DNA from: Lacrimispora celerecrescens
Lineage (GTDB): Bacteria; Bacillota; Clostridia; Lachnospirales; Lachnospiraceae
Direction of reading: 5' to 3'
DNA length: 36,999 bases
NCBI RefSeq assembly: GCF_000732605.1
Contig: NZ_JPME01000024.1
Coordinates: 1 to 36,999 of the forward strand
The notes under the pieces were generated by a model. It was not told where the DNA came from and made no database searches. It saw only the letters and a program-made list of their open reading frames with translations. This document shows positions 17,169 through 24,938 of the stretch, piece by piece. The position numbers and the translations under genes are program-made. How positions within the stretch are numbered: the stretch's first letter is position 1; each line of letters starts with the position of its first letter.

Positions 17169-17870
17169 ATGAAACGTTTGCTTCAATATACTGCTGGAAT
17201 CATATTTTCTCTCTGCCTTATGATCGTGCTATTATTCACTTCCGTGGAGGCAGCCGTTTACTGGATTCCAGGATACTTCGAAAAAGAATATAACAAATAT
17301 CATGTGACTCAAGCCGTCTCCATGTCTATGGATGATCTCCTTGATGTTACCGATGAAATGATGTCCTATCTGCGTGGAAAGAGGGATAACCTTCATGTAG
17401 ATACCACCATGGGAGGGGTAGAACGGGAATTTTTTAATGCCCGTGAAATCGCCCATATGGAGGATGTCCGCGGACTGTTTTTAGGCGCTCTTTCCATACG
17501 GAGAGGCTGCCTTATGGTGATGGTGTTATGCCTCATCGTACTACTTTTATTAAGGACCAGTTTTATGCAAACCTTTCCCAGGGCCGTGTGTGCGGGAACC
17601 GGAATCTTTTTTTCCTTGTCCGCTGTCATCGCTATCATTATTTCCACAGATTTTACCAGATATTTTATCATGTTCCACCATATGTTCTTTAAAAATGACC
17701 TATGGATGCTGGATCCTTCCACCGATATGCTCATTAACATCGTTCCGGAAGGCTTCTTTCGAGACACCGTCTTTCTCATTGGCTTCATCTATCTTTTCTC
17801 TATCCTGCTTATCTTTGCTGTCTGTCTTTTTCTTATGGGCAAGTTTAAAAGAAAACATCTTGCAGCTTAG
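17169..17870 (+). CDS. DUF1461/TIGR01906-type integral membrane protein
   Basis: 233 residues, function unknown. It has an N-terminal helix (about 7-29), an extracytoplasmic region with VTDEMMSYLRGKRDNL and EFFNAREIAHMEDV, then three more helices. The block FHHMFFKNDLWMLDPSTDMLINIVPEGFF in the second extracytoplasmic loop is characteristic of the family. AAGGAGGAAT precedes ATG 17169; the in-frame upstream codon at 17115 lies inside the TRIC gene and has no ribosome site. It is co-transcribed with the TRIC gene and followed by a strong terminator. Confidence 0.85.
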   Translation: MKRLLQYTAGIIFSLCLMIVLLFTSVEAAVYWIPGYFEKEYNKYHVTQAVSMSMDDLLDVTDEMMSYLRGKRDNLHVDTTMGGVEREFFNAREIAHMEDVRGLFLGALSIRRGCLMVMVLCLIVLLLLRTSFMQTFPRAVCAGTGIFFSLSAVIAIIISTDFTRYFIMFHHMFFKNDLWMLDPSTDMLINIVPEGFFRDTVFLIGFIYLFSILLIFAVCLFLMGKFKRKHLAA

Positions 17871-17876
17871 GTTAGT

Positions 17877-17914
17877 AAATCAGCTGGATATGCAAGCATA
17901 TTCAGCTGATTTTT
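17877..17914 (+). terminator. Rho-independent terminator after the DUF1461-type gene
   Basis: A 17-bp stem, AAATCAGCTGGATATGC with its complement containing one G-T pair, closes a 2-base loop and ends in TTTTT. It starts 6 bases after the stop codon. This separates the TRIC/DUF1461 unit from the carboxypeptidase operon. Confidence 0.9.
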
Positions 17915-17947
17915 CGTATACAAATGGGGAAAAAATAGCAAATAACC

Positions 17948-17976
17948 TTTACTTGTTACAACAAATAACCTATACT
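17948..17976 (+). promoter_or_regulatory. Likely promoter of the carboxypeptidase operon
   Basis: TTTACT (17948-17953), a 17-base spacer and TATACT (17971-17976) lie downstream of the terminator and about 55 bases before the preferred carboxypeptidase start. The -10 is good and the -35 matches four of six consensus bases. Confidence 0.45.
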
Positions 17977-18031
17977 GTAGAATGAAGTATTGTCTGAAAC
18001 CGAACGATCGCTTATGGAGAGATTACTCAAT

Positions 18032-19585
18032 ATGACTCAATTTATAAAAAAGTTTTTTATTTTTTTTCTGTGCCTGCCTTTTTTTGTCTCATCTTTTACC
18101 GGGACTTCTCTGGGGGCCGCAGACTGGCCTTCCGGTCCGTCTGTTCAGGCACAGGGAGCCATTCTGATGGATGCAGACACCGGAACAGTTCTATGGGGCC
18201 AGAACATACACAACCAATATTTTCCGGCCAGTATTACCAAGGTCATGACTGCCCTTCTAGTCATTGAAAAATGCAGTCTTGATGAAACCGTAACGTTTTC
18301 CCATAATGCCGTATTTAATGTGGAATCCGGAAGCAGTAATGCCGGGATCAATGAGGGGGACAAGCTGTCTGTCAGGGACTGCCTCTATGCCCTGCTGCTT
18401 AAATCTGCCAATGAATCAGCTAACGCCCTTGCAGAGCATGTGGCAGGAAGCACTGAAGCTTTTGCCGATATGATGAATGTACGTGCGAAAGAGCTTGGAT
18501 GTACCAATACCCATTTTGCCAATCCCAGCGGTTTAAATAACCCGGAGCATTATACTTCCCCCTACGACATGGCACTCATCGCAAGAGCAGCCTTTAACAA
18601 TCCTGTTTTTGAAGATATCGACTCTACAACCTTTTATAAGCTTCCGCCTAACTCCATCAATAAAGAAGGGCTTACCATTTATCCTGGTCATAAGATGATG
18701 CGAAAAAGCACTCCTTTCTACTATCCGGGCATTATCGGCGGCAAAACAGGCTACACCACACTGGCCGGGAATACCCTGATAACCTGTGCGGAAAAAAATG
18801 GTATGAGGCTTATTACCATAATTTTAAAGGGATCTACTCCCCAGTATTGGGCAGACACTAAGAATCTTCTGGACTTTGGTTTTTCAAATTTTGTCTCCTT
18901 AAAAGCTGCAGAATACGAAAAAACCTACAGTTCCATTACCAGTGATTTAAATTTCAGCGGTTTGTCCATCACCAGGCCGGAAGCCCTGATTTTAGATCCC
19001 GACAGTAGGATCATTCTGCCTAAAACGGCTAATTTTTCCGATGCAAAGGCGGAACTCAGTTATGATATTTCTTCGGGTGACCCTCCAAATTCCATCGCGA
19101 AAATTAATTACCGTTATAATGACCGAGTCGTAGGCTGTACCTTCCTGGAGGTGAATGACGCCCTATTCCAGAATAAGGAAGCGGAAACCAGAATCGCCAC
19201 TGCTGCCCAGGCTGGGGCAAATTCCGGATCTGACGATGAACTTGACCCGTCTGCGGCCCAGACTTCCATAAACCCTTCCGGAAAACGTCCGGATAAAGAA
19301 ACGGAAGATTACCGGGAAAAAGCTCTAAGGCCCTTTGAGATTCCTTTAACCGCCTGGCTTATATTAGGAAGCGTGGGGGCTATCATTGTAATCGGAGGCT
19401 CAACTGCCTTTTTCATATATTGGAAACATCAGGAAGCACAGAATTTCCTTATCAGGCGGGAGCAGCGCATGAAACGCCTTCGGGACTCCGGCATTTCAGC
19501 CGATGAGTTCAACAGCATTCTGGAACAAAGGCGCAGTTCCTATTCAACAAAGCGGAGAGGAAGACGGGGAGGCCGTTTCAAATGA
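18032..19585 (+). CDS. D-alanyl-D-alanine carboxypeptidase, PBP5/DacF type
   Basis: Trims the terminal D-Ala from peptidoglycan stem peptides at the outer membrane face. From ATG 18032 it has 518 residues: a signal peptide (about 1-30), the peptidase S11 domain with SxxK in PASITK (Ser67, Lys70), KSANESANALAEH carrying the SxN motif, and GGKTGYTTLAGNT carrying KTG. Then come a C-terminal beta domain, a charged linker, a transmembrane helix (IPLTAWLILGSVGAIIVIGG) and a basic tail. PBP5 relatives usually end in an amphipathic helix, so a full helix with a basic cytoplasmic tail is notable. GGAGA at 18016-18020 supports ATG 18032; ATG 18014 and TTG 17990 are alternatives. The next genes encode a two-component system that overlaps or abuts this gene. 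Confidence 0.9.
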   Translation: MTQFIKKFFIFFLCLPFFVSSFTGTSLGAADWPSGPSVQAQGAILMDADTGTVLWGQNIHNQYFPASITKVMTALLVIEKCSLDETVTFSHNAVFNVESGSSNAGINEGDKLSVRDCLYALLLKSANESANALAEHVAGSTEAFADMMNVRAKELGCTNTHFANPSGLNNPEHYTSPYDMALIARAAFNNPVFEDIDSTTFYKLPPNSINKEGLTIYPGHKMMRKSTPFYYPGIIGGKTGYTTLAGNTLITCAEKNGMRLITIILKGSTPQYWADTKNLLDFGFSNFVSLKAAEYEKTYSSITSDLNFSGLSITRPEALILDPDSRIILPKTANFSDAKAELSYDISSGDPPNSIAKINYRYNDRVVGCTFLEVNDALFQNKEAETRIATAAQAGANSGSDDELDPSAAQTSINPSGKRPDKETEDYREKALRPFEIPLTAWLILGSVGAIIVIGGSTAFFIYWKHQEAQNFLIRREQRMKRLRDSGISADEFNSILEQRRSSYSTKRRGRRGGRFK

Positions 19586-19608
19586 CCTTAGATCACAAGG
19601 GGTTTTCC

Positions 19609-20700
19609 ATGAATAAGCATAAAAAATTATCCAAAAAGGATCATCTTCGAAATTTTGTAATCACCTTTATTTCCCTCTTGTTTGCAACCATCCTCTCCTA
19701 CATGATGCACATACTGGGAGGATATACTAACAATGTAGGAATCATCTACATGATGGCAGTGGTTATCATCTCTCGCTTTTCCAGCGGCTATATACCGGGA
19801 GTCATTGCCTCCTTTATTAGTGTGATTTGTGTAAACTATGTGTTTACTTACCCATTTATGGCGTTTAATTTTATAATGGAAGGATATCCCGTCACCTTCC
19901 TTGCTCTGCTGATCATTTCAACCATTACAAGCGCCACTACGACTAATTTAAAGGAACAAAGCCGTATCTTAAACGAACGGGAAAAGTTATTAATGGAAGC
20001 AGAAAAGGAAGCCTTGAGAGCAAATCTTTTACGTGCCATTTCCCATGACATTCGGACTCCTCTCACAGGAATCATCGGTGCCAGCAGCACATACCTGGAA
20101 AGTTCCACTACGATAACGGAATCAGAAAAAACCAGTCTGGTCTCCAATATCAAGGAAGATGCCAACTGGCTCTTGAATATGGTGGAAAATCTGCTAAGCG
20201 TCACCAGGATCCGGGATTCCGGGGCTCATGTTTTAAAACGTCCGGAGCCACTGGAAGAGGTAGCATCCGAATCCATTGAACGCTTTCACAAAAGAGTGCC
20301 CAAAGCCATTGTCCATGTGACTGTGCCGGATGAATTTATCATGGTTCCTATGGATGCCACTTTGATTGAACAGGTTATCATAAATCTACTGGAAAATGCC
20401 GTTTATCATTCCAATACAACGGATCCCATCAGCCTTTCAATCTTCGTACAGGATGGATATGCCTGGTTTCAGATTCGTGATCAGGGTGATGGAATATCCC
20501 CGGAACGGCTGAACACTTTATTTGACGGTTACACTTCATCACCCAACAGCAGTTATGATTCCCATAAAGGAATGGGAATCGGGCTTTCTATCTGCAAAGC
20601 TATTGTTACTGCCCATGAGGGGAAAATTACAGCTGCCAATGAAGAACATGGCGCAGTTTTTACATTTACATTACCATTAGGGGAGAATGCTTATGAGTAA
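19609..20700 (+). CDS. Sensor histidine kinase, KdpD-like C-terminal architecture
   Basis: 363 residues. It has an N-terminal DUF4118 membrane module of about four helices (ILSYMMHILGGYTNNVGIIYMMAVVIISRFSSGYIPGVIASF), then HisKA with AISHDIRTPLTG (phospho-acceptor His146) and HATPase with N box INLLENAVYHS and glycine-rich boxes. Full KdpD is near 900 residues and starts with KdpD and USP cytoplasmic domains; both are absent here, so this is a truncated-type relative rather than canonical KdpD. AAGGGG 6 bases before ATG 19609 supports that start, although ATG 19582 overlaps the previous stop as ATGA. No kdpABC genes are near. It sits in an operon with a D,D-carboxypeptidase, so an envelope or osmotic cue is possible. 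Confidence 0.88.
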   Translation: MNKHKKLSKKDHLRNFVITFISLLFATILSYMMHILGGYTNNVGIIYMMAVVIISRFSSGYIPGVIASFISVICVNYVFTYPFMAFNFIMEGYPVTFLALLIISTITSATTTNLKEQSRILNEREKLLMEAEKEALRANLLRAISHDIRTPLTGIIGASSTYLESSTTITESEKTSLVSNIKEDANWLLNMVENLLSVTRIRDSGAHVLKRPEPLEEVASESIERFHKRVPKAIVHVTVPDEFIMVPMDATLIEQVIINLLENAVYHSNTTDPISLSIFVQDGYAWFQIRDQGDGISPERLNTLFDGYTSSPNSSYDSHKGMGIGLSICKAIVTAHEGKITAANEEHGAVFTFTLPLGENAYE

Positions 20701-21403
20701 GTTTACAATCGTCATGATTGAAGACGAAAAGAATATCTGCAACTTTATTGAAAGTGCATTGGAAAGACATGATTATAAAGTAAATACAGCCTATAACGGG
20801 CGGGATGGGCTGGCTTTGATCAATTCCCTTTGCCCTGATGTGATCCTTTTGGACTTAGGGCTTCCGGATCTGGACGGAATAGACATCATTAAAAGCGTAA
20901 GAAGCTGGACTTCGATTCCCATTATTGTCATTTCCGCCAGGACCCAGGAGCATGAAAAAGTGGCCGCTCTTGATTTTGGTGCCGATGATTATATAACAAA
21001 GCCCTTTGGAACCAGCGAGCTTTTAGCCAGAATCCGCACTGCCCTACGCCATGGAAGACCTACCGTCAGCACCGTGGATGGATCTGTCATTCCCACCCCA
21101 TACAGCTGCGACGGCCTGGTCATTGATTTTGCCAAAAGACTGGTCACACTGGACGAACATAAGATCCATTTGACCCAGATCGAGTATAAGCTGGTTTCCC
21201 TGCTTGCGGAAAATTCTGGTAAGGTCCTGACCTATGACTACATTATAAGCCACATCTGGGGGCCTTACGCAGACAGCAATAATCAGATCCTTCGCGTCAA
21301 TATGGCACATATCCGCAGAAAAATAGAAAATAATCCGGCAGAACCAAAATATATTTTTACTGAAATCGGGGTTGGATACCGAATGAAGGAATGCGATAAT
21401 TAG
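20693..21403 (+). CDS. OmpR-family response regulator, KdpE-like
   Basis: 236 residues. The receiver domain has acidic residues EDE (10-12), phospho-acceptor Asp54 in LLDLGLPDLDG, and ITKPFG with the conserved lysine. The C-terminal winged helix includes LTQIEYKLVSLLAENSGKVLTYDYIISHIWG and RVNMAHIRRKIE. Start ATG 20693 has AGGGGA 8 bases upstream and overlaps the kinase stop by 8 bases; ATG 20687 would leave only 2 bases to the ribosome site. Its stop codon overlaps that of the convergent exonuclease. It is the likely partner of the preceding kinase; its target genes are not evident. Confidence 0.92.
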   Translation: MSKFTIVMIEDEKNICNFIESALERHDYKVNTAYNGRDGLALINSLCPDVILLDLGLPDLDGIDIIKSVRSWTSIPIIVISARTQEHEKVAALDFGADDYITKPFGTSELLARIRTALRHGRPTVSTVDGSVIPTPYSCDGLVIDFAKRLVTLDEHKIHLTQIEYKLVSLLAENSGKVLTYDYIISHIWGPYADSNNQILRVNMAHIRRKIENNPAEPKYIFTEIGVGYRMKECDN

Positions 21404-22392
21404 GAAAGGGGGGAATCCCCCTTCTTTTTATTCTGCTTACGGTTCTTCGTCTTTTCCACCCGTTTCTTTTTGGTTTCTTCCTTTTTTATATAAATCTCCC
21501 GGACGTCTTCTTCTCCCACCAGTCTCATGGTCTTAACTACGTAGACACGTCCGTCATCGTTCCGTCTCATGCGGATCTTGCCTTTTACATTTCCATGCTC
21601 AGGACATAAACCAAGAGCCGTGTAAAACTTCTGGTTCACGGAGAACCATCTGATCTTTTTCCGAAGCATCCGGTTGCACTTGCAGCAGATCAAATCGGTA
21701 ACGGTCTTATCCTCAATGGCATCCTGCTTTGTCTCAAAGGGCCTCGAAATGTATTTGGAATACCCGGGAAACACCAGATATACCTCTTCCGCTTTGTTTT
21801 CCGGCAAACGGTAATAATCGGTAGACCAGTATTCCCGAACCTTTTCAAAACCCATATATCTCATAACCCGCCCGGTATAATGGGCATCATCAAGGGCCCG
21901 GTGAAAAGGCCGCTCTTCCATGATCCCCAGCTCTAAAACTGCAATGTCAAGAGACTGCCTTTCCTTACCGTCCCCATAAAGCAGGCTGTAAAGTTTCTGC
22001 ACATCATAGTAGAGAAAGGGTTTGGGAAAGGTATTGGGAATTCCAAAAAAGGCAAAGTTCCGCTGCAGTTCTGTTAAGTCCATGGATCCCCATGTGCAGA
22101 ACACGGCTTCATCCCCGCACCACGTAAGAAACTCCTTTGCAGCTTCTTCAAAGTCCCGGCCCTCTTCCATCAGAGTCTTTTGATCCATGTGGGTCACTTC
22201 TAATATTTTTTCATGAAGCTCGGGATAAATCCGAGGCCTTATAAGCCTCTTAAATTCCCCCACTTCTTCCAGGGCCTCATTAAGCTTTACCGCCCCGATC
22301 TCTATGATTTCAAAGGGAAGGTGTTCTACCGTCTCCTCCTTCCCTCCGACGCTCTGGTTCCATTCCAGATCCAGTACAATATAATTCTTCAT
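21400..22392 (-). CDS. DEDD-family 3'-5' exonuclease (KapD/Exonuc_X-T type)
   Basis: Nuclease of 330 residues acting on single-stranded DNA or RNA ends. ExoI is DLEWN with metal ligands Asp8 and Glu10. A middle motif FCTWGSMDLTELQRNF supplies the next Asp, and FHRALDDAHYTGRVMRY supplies the DEDDh His and Asp. The C-terminal third adds a CxxC-containing segment (DLICCKCNRMLRKKIRWF) with a further Cys and His (LCPEHGN), which looks like a small zinc ribbon. It ends in a very lysine-rich tail (KKEETKKKRVEKTKNRKQNKKK) suited to nucleic acid binding. It lies 20 bases after the DUF3006 gene, in the same operon. The substrate is not known. Confidence 0.86.
   Translation of the reverse strand: MKNYIVLDLEWNQSVGGKEETVEHLPFEIIEIGAVKLNEALEEVGEFKRLIRPRIYPELHEKILEVTHMDQKTLMEEGRDFEEAAKEFLTWCGDEAVFCTWGSMDLTELQRNFAFFGIPNTFPKPFLYYDVQKLYSLLYGDGKERQSLDIAVLELGIMEERPFHRALDDAHYTGRVMRYMGFEKVREYWSTDYYRLPENKAEEVYLVFPGYSKYISRPFETKQDAIEDKTVTDLICCKCNRMLRKKIRWFSVNQKFYTALGLCPEHGNVKGKIRMRRNDDGRVYVVKTMRLVGEEDVREIYIKKEETKKKRVEKTKNRKQNKKKGDSPLS
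21406..21430 (+). terminator. Terminator embedded in the end of the convergent exonuclease gene
   Basis: AAGGGGG (21406-21412), loop GAAT, CCCCCTT (21417-21423) and CTTTTTATT form a compact terminator starting 3 bases after the response-regulator stop. The same bases encode the last residues (GDSPLS) of the minus-strand exonuclease. On the minus strand there is no T tract, so it acts in one direction only. Confidence 0.82.
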
Positions 22393-22412
22393 AGTTTGCT
22401 CTCTTTAATCCT

Positions 22413-22625
22413 TTATTCTGTCAGACCTCGCAGCTTTTCACGAATCCTCTGCCTGCGCCTTTCCGTCTCTTCTAGCTCAAGTGTCCACGTCCCATCAGCT
22501 TCTGTAAGGATATCTCCCTCCCTTACACCTTCCGGCAATGCAGAGGCCTGAACCTTTACCATATCTCCGTTCTCATCCTCACAGATCACTATTATTTCGC
22601 TGATTCTGTCAATGGTATACTTCAT
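22413..22625 (-). CDS. DUF3006 family small protein
   Basis: 70 residues beginning MKYTIDRISEIIVICEDENG. The pattern of a short beta-rich N-terminus, then SALPEGVREGDIL, then a charged C-terminal helix (EETERRRQRIREKLRGL) fits DUF3006, a family of unknown function often found beside ComEC-like metallo-beta-lactamase genes. The longer reading frame starts inside the upstream gene and lacks a ribosome site. The chosen ATG 22625 has AAAAGG close by but no perfect site. It lies 29 bases after the MBL lipoprotein and 20 bases before the exonuclease, so all three are probably one transcript. Confidence 0.75.
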   Translation of the reverse strand: MKYTIDRISEIIVICEDENGDMVKVQASALPEGVREGDILTEADGTWTLELEETERRRQRIREKLRGLTE

Positions 22626-22654
22626 AACCTTTTCCCATCCCTTTCTGTGCCTGG

Positions 22655-23746
22655 CTAAGGGTTGCAGCTTTGGCACGGCTCATATCCCATCTGTATCAGT
22701 TCCTCTCTGGAGCCTTTATAGGTTTTCCGGTTCTCTTCCTTCATGGAAGCTGCAGACTTGCAGTCCGGCCGGTGAAATTTTTTGGTATTGGTATTTATCA
22801 CATAATCCTTGTCTGCTGCCGTGCCTTGTGACCTGTCTCCATCAGTTCCTTCCGTGATTTCAGGGAAAGTAACCTTTGATCCATCGCTTACTGCCACTAT
22901 GGTTCCAAGCTGGTCTGTCCGCAGAGCCTTGATGTTTCGTTTTTTTAACATTTCCAGAATTTCCTTATGGGGATGGCCATAGTCATTATTTTTCCCGCAG
23001 GAAATCACTCCGTATTCAGGATCAACCAGATCCATAAAACCTTCCGATGATGAGGTGGAGCTTCCATGATGGGAAAGCTTCAGCACATCTGCCTTTAATG
23101 GAAGGCCGTTTGCCATCATATCTTTTTCCGCATCTTTTTCTGCGTCTCCGCATAAGACAAAACTGTTCTTTCCGTAAATCAGGCGAAGACCTATGGACCA
23201 GTTATTCAGATTGTCACCATAATCCTTATTGGGAGCGATAATCTGGAAAGATGCATCTCCTAAGGAGTAGCTGTCCCCTGGCTTTGGAAGGGTAATTTTT
23301 AAATTTTTATCTGCTATGGCATCAAGCAGGCGTTCATAAACTTTTGTAGTATGTTCCTTCTCCGGCAAAAGGACCTTTTGAACTTCAAATTTCCGGATAA
23401 CCGTTTCCAACCCTCCGATATGGTCTGAATGGGGATGAGTTCCGATCACGTAATCCAGCTTCTTTACTCCCTGCTTCTCCAGATAAGAAGCGACTACCTC
23501 GCCCTGATCCCGTTCTCCTGCGTCTATTAGCATAAAATGTCCGTCTTTTTCTACTAAGGTGCTGTCTCCCTGGCCCACATCAATAAAATGCACCCTTAAA
23601 TCCGTGCCCGCCTCATTTCCCATTTCTCTCTGGGTTAACGGGGAAGAGCTGGCAATTGGGCCGCATCCTGCCATACAAAGGGCCAGAAGGATTGCCGCTG
23701 CCGCCAATACCCGTCTATAAAATTTTCCTGTCTTTTTCACTGTCAT
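22655..23746 (-). CDS. ComEC-like metallo-beta-lactamase-fold lipoprotein
   Basis: 363 residues. The signal peptide ends in lipobox MAGC (Cys28), so the enzyme is anchored outside the cell. The MBL fold is clear: VHFIDVGQGDSTLVEKDGHFMLIDAG, then the metal motif THPHSDHIGG, LSHHGSSTSSSEGF and an acidic DAEKDAEKD segment, all as in the ComEC C-terminal domain. The last 50 residues (NTNTKKFHRPDCKSAASM ... GYEPCQSCNP) form a small Cys/His module resembling the Ada metal-binding domain. ComEC's channel domain is absent, so the protein may degrade extracellular nucleic acid or another phosphoester. AAGGAG 9 bases before ATG 23746 sets the start; the upstream part of the frame is noncoding. Confidence 0.88.
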   Translation of the reverse strand: MTVKKTGKFYRRVLAAAAILLALCMAGCGPIASSSPLTQREMGNEAGTDLRVHFIDVGQGDSTLVEKDGHFMLIDAGERDQGEVVASYLEKQGVKKLDYVIGTHPHSDHIGGLETVIRKFEVQKVLLPEKEHTTKVYERLLDAIADKNLKITLPKPGDSYSLGDASFQIIAPNKDYGDNLNNWSIGLRLIYGKNSFVLCGDAEKDAEKDMMANGLPLKADVLKLSHHGSSTSSSEGFMDLVDPEYGVISCGKNNDYGHPHKEILEMLKKRNIKALRTDQLGTIVAVSDGSKVTFPEITEGTDGDRSQGTAADKDYVINTNTKKFHRPDCKSAASMKEENRKTYKGSREELIQMGYEPCQSCNP

Positions 23747-23767
23747 CCCAGTCTGCTCCTTCGTGCT

Positions 23768-23796
23768 ATTATATGATAGAATCTTTAATCCTACAA
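23768..23796 (-). promoter_or_regulatory. Promoter of the MBL / DUF3006 / exonuclease operon
   Basis: On the minus strand TTGTAG (23796-23791), a 17-base spacer and TATAAT (23773-23768) precede the MBL start by about 20 bases. The -10 is perfect. The short leader carries AAGGAG. Confidence 0.75.
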
Positions 23797-23828
23797 GTAT
23801 TTTTAAAAGGGTCCTGCTCCAAGCGGTC

Positions 23829-23857
23829 AAAAAAGCGGACCGCCAAAAGCAGCCCGC
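23829..23857 (-). terminator. Terminator of the cell-wall-binding protein gene
   Basis: On the minus strand GCGGGCTGC pairs with GCGGTCCGC (9 bp, two G-T pairs) around TTTTG, followed directly by TTTTTTGACC. It begins about 13 bases after the stop at 23870 and separates this gene from the MBL operon promoter. Confidence 0.82.
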
Positions 23858-23869
23858 CAATTTTTTAAC

Positions 23870-24823
23870 TTAAGGAAGTTTCGATCCATCGGCTCCAACC
23901 GCAGCCCCATCAGGCGTTGTGGTGTTTGCCAGCATCTGACCTCCTGTTAGGTCGCAGAAATACTGTTTCCCGTTCCATTCAACCCAGCCGGTAGCCATAT
24001 AGCCGGTTTCATTGAAGAAATACCACTGTCCATCGATATTCTGCCAGGTTCCGGTCGGATAGCTTCCATCCGGATTTGCATACCACCATCCGGTTCCATC
24101 CTGTTTCCAGCCGCCTTCGTTTTGGGAGTATGTACGGATTTGCTCCGCCGCAGCCGCGTCAACGTAGTTGACAGGAGACTCCACCCAGTCACCTTTATTC
24201 TCGGTATTCTGCTTATTGACCGGACGTACCTTAAATGTGTAGGTTCCAACCTTTCCCATGGACACTCCCAGATCCAGACTCGTCCCAGCGGTGGTCTTTA
24301 CCCCTCCCGTGGCCTTTCCGTCACGGTATATCTTTACTTCATAACTTCCCGCCCCGGCGGCAGGACTCCACACAGCCATAGTTTTAGAGCCCCATGCTGC
24401 GCTTTCTATGGACTGGGTAAACTCACCGACCTTTGGTAAATCTATGGTCACCGTAAGCGTCTGGCTGAAATCTTCCCTTGCCTGCTTTACGTAGGTTCCC
24501 CCAACAATCGTGAAACCGGATTCGGCTACGGAAAAATAATATCCTTCCTGCGCATACAATTTCACTTCCAGCCTCGGTACATCCTGCTCATACCACTGAA
24601 AGCCGTCGTTGGTGAACTCGCATTCTCCAACATCGATCTTGCTGTTTTTTGTCGTTATCTCAGCCTGCTGTCCGGAAACAGAACCTCCCGGCACGATATC
24701 CGCTGCCACGGTTAAGTTTACTGTTGTGATTTTCTTTCTGGATGCTGCCATGGAAGTCATGCAGTTAAGCCCTGTTGCCATTGTTACAGCAAGCACCAAA
24801 GACAAAATTTTCTTACCTTTCAT
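23870..24823 (-). CDS. Secreted protein with C-terminal cell-wall (choline-like) binding repeats
   Basis: 317 residues. The signal peptide (about 1-26) ends near TSMAASRK. A beta-rich region and a fibronectin-like stretch (VWSPAAGAGSYEVKIYRDGKA ... YTFKVRPVN) follow. The C-terminus carries CW_binding-type repeats: GWKQDGTGWWYANPDGSYPTG, TWQNIDGQWYFFNETGYMATG and GWVEWNGKQYFCDLTGGQM. Such repeats tether proteins to choline or other cell-wall polymers. No catalytic domain is visible, so it may be an adhesin, scaffold or wall-associated factor. ATG 24823 has GATGGGG 7 bases upstream. It is a single-gene unit with its own promoter and terminator. Confidence 0.83.
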   Translation of the reverse strand: MKGKKILSLVLAVTMATGLNCMTSMAASRKKITTVNLTVAADIVPGGSVSGQQAEITTKNSKIDVGECEFTNDGFQWYEQDVPRLEVKLYAQEGYYFSVAESGFTIVGGTYVKQAREDFSQTLTVTIDLPKVGEFTQSIESAAWGSKTMAVWSPAAGAGSYEVKIYRDGKATGGVKTTAGTSLDLGVSMGKVGTYTFKVRPVNKQNTENKGDWVESPVNYVDAAAAEQIRTYSQNEGGWKQDGTGWWYANPDGSYPTGTWQNIDGQWYFFNETGYMATGWVEWNGKQYFCDLTGGQMLANTTTPDGAAVGADGSKLP

Positions 24824-24873
24824 ATACAATCCCCATCTTTCTATGTCATTTCAGATTGCGATCCAATAGGTTT

Positions 24874-24902
24874 ATTATACCCCAATCTCAGGCATTTGTG
24901 AA
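24874..24902 (-). promoter_or_regulatory. Promoter of the cell-wall-binding protein gene
   Basis: On the minus strand TTCACA (24902-24897), a 17-base spacer and TATAAT (24879-24874) lie about 50 bases before the start codon. The -35 box matches five of six bases and the -10 is perfect. Confidence 0.75.
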
Positions 24903-24938
24903 TAGCCATTCTGGTTTCGTAAGGTTTTGGGGCTATTC
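24900..24938. repeat. Inverted repeat overlapping the -35 box
   Basis: GAATAGCC (24900-24907) and GGCTATTC (24931-24938) are exact reverse complements 23 bases apart. The left arm shares three bases with the -35 box of the cell-wall-binding protein promoter, so a regulator bound here could affect it. No protein is known for this site. Confidence 0.35.

Noticed and set aside
19582-19608. Use of ATG 19582 as the kinase start
   Set aside because: It gives a neat ATGA overlap, but the ribosome site AAGGGG is placed correctly for ATG 19609, and the extra nine residues are not family-like.
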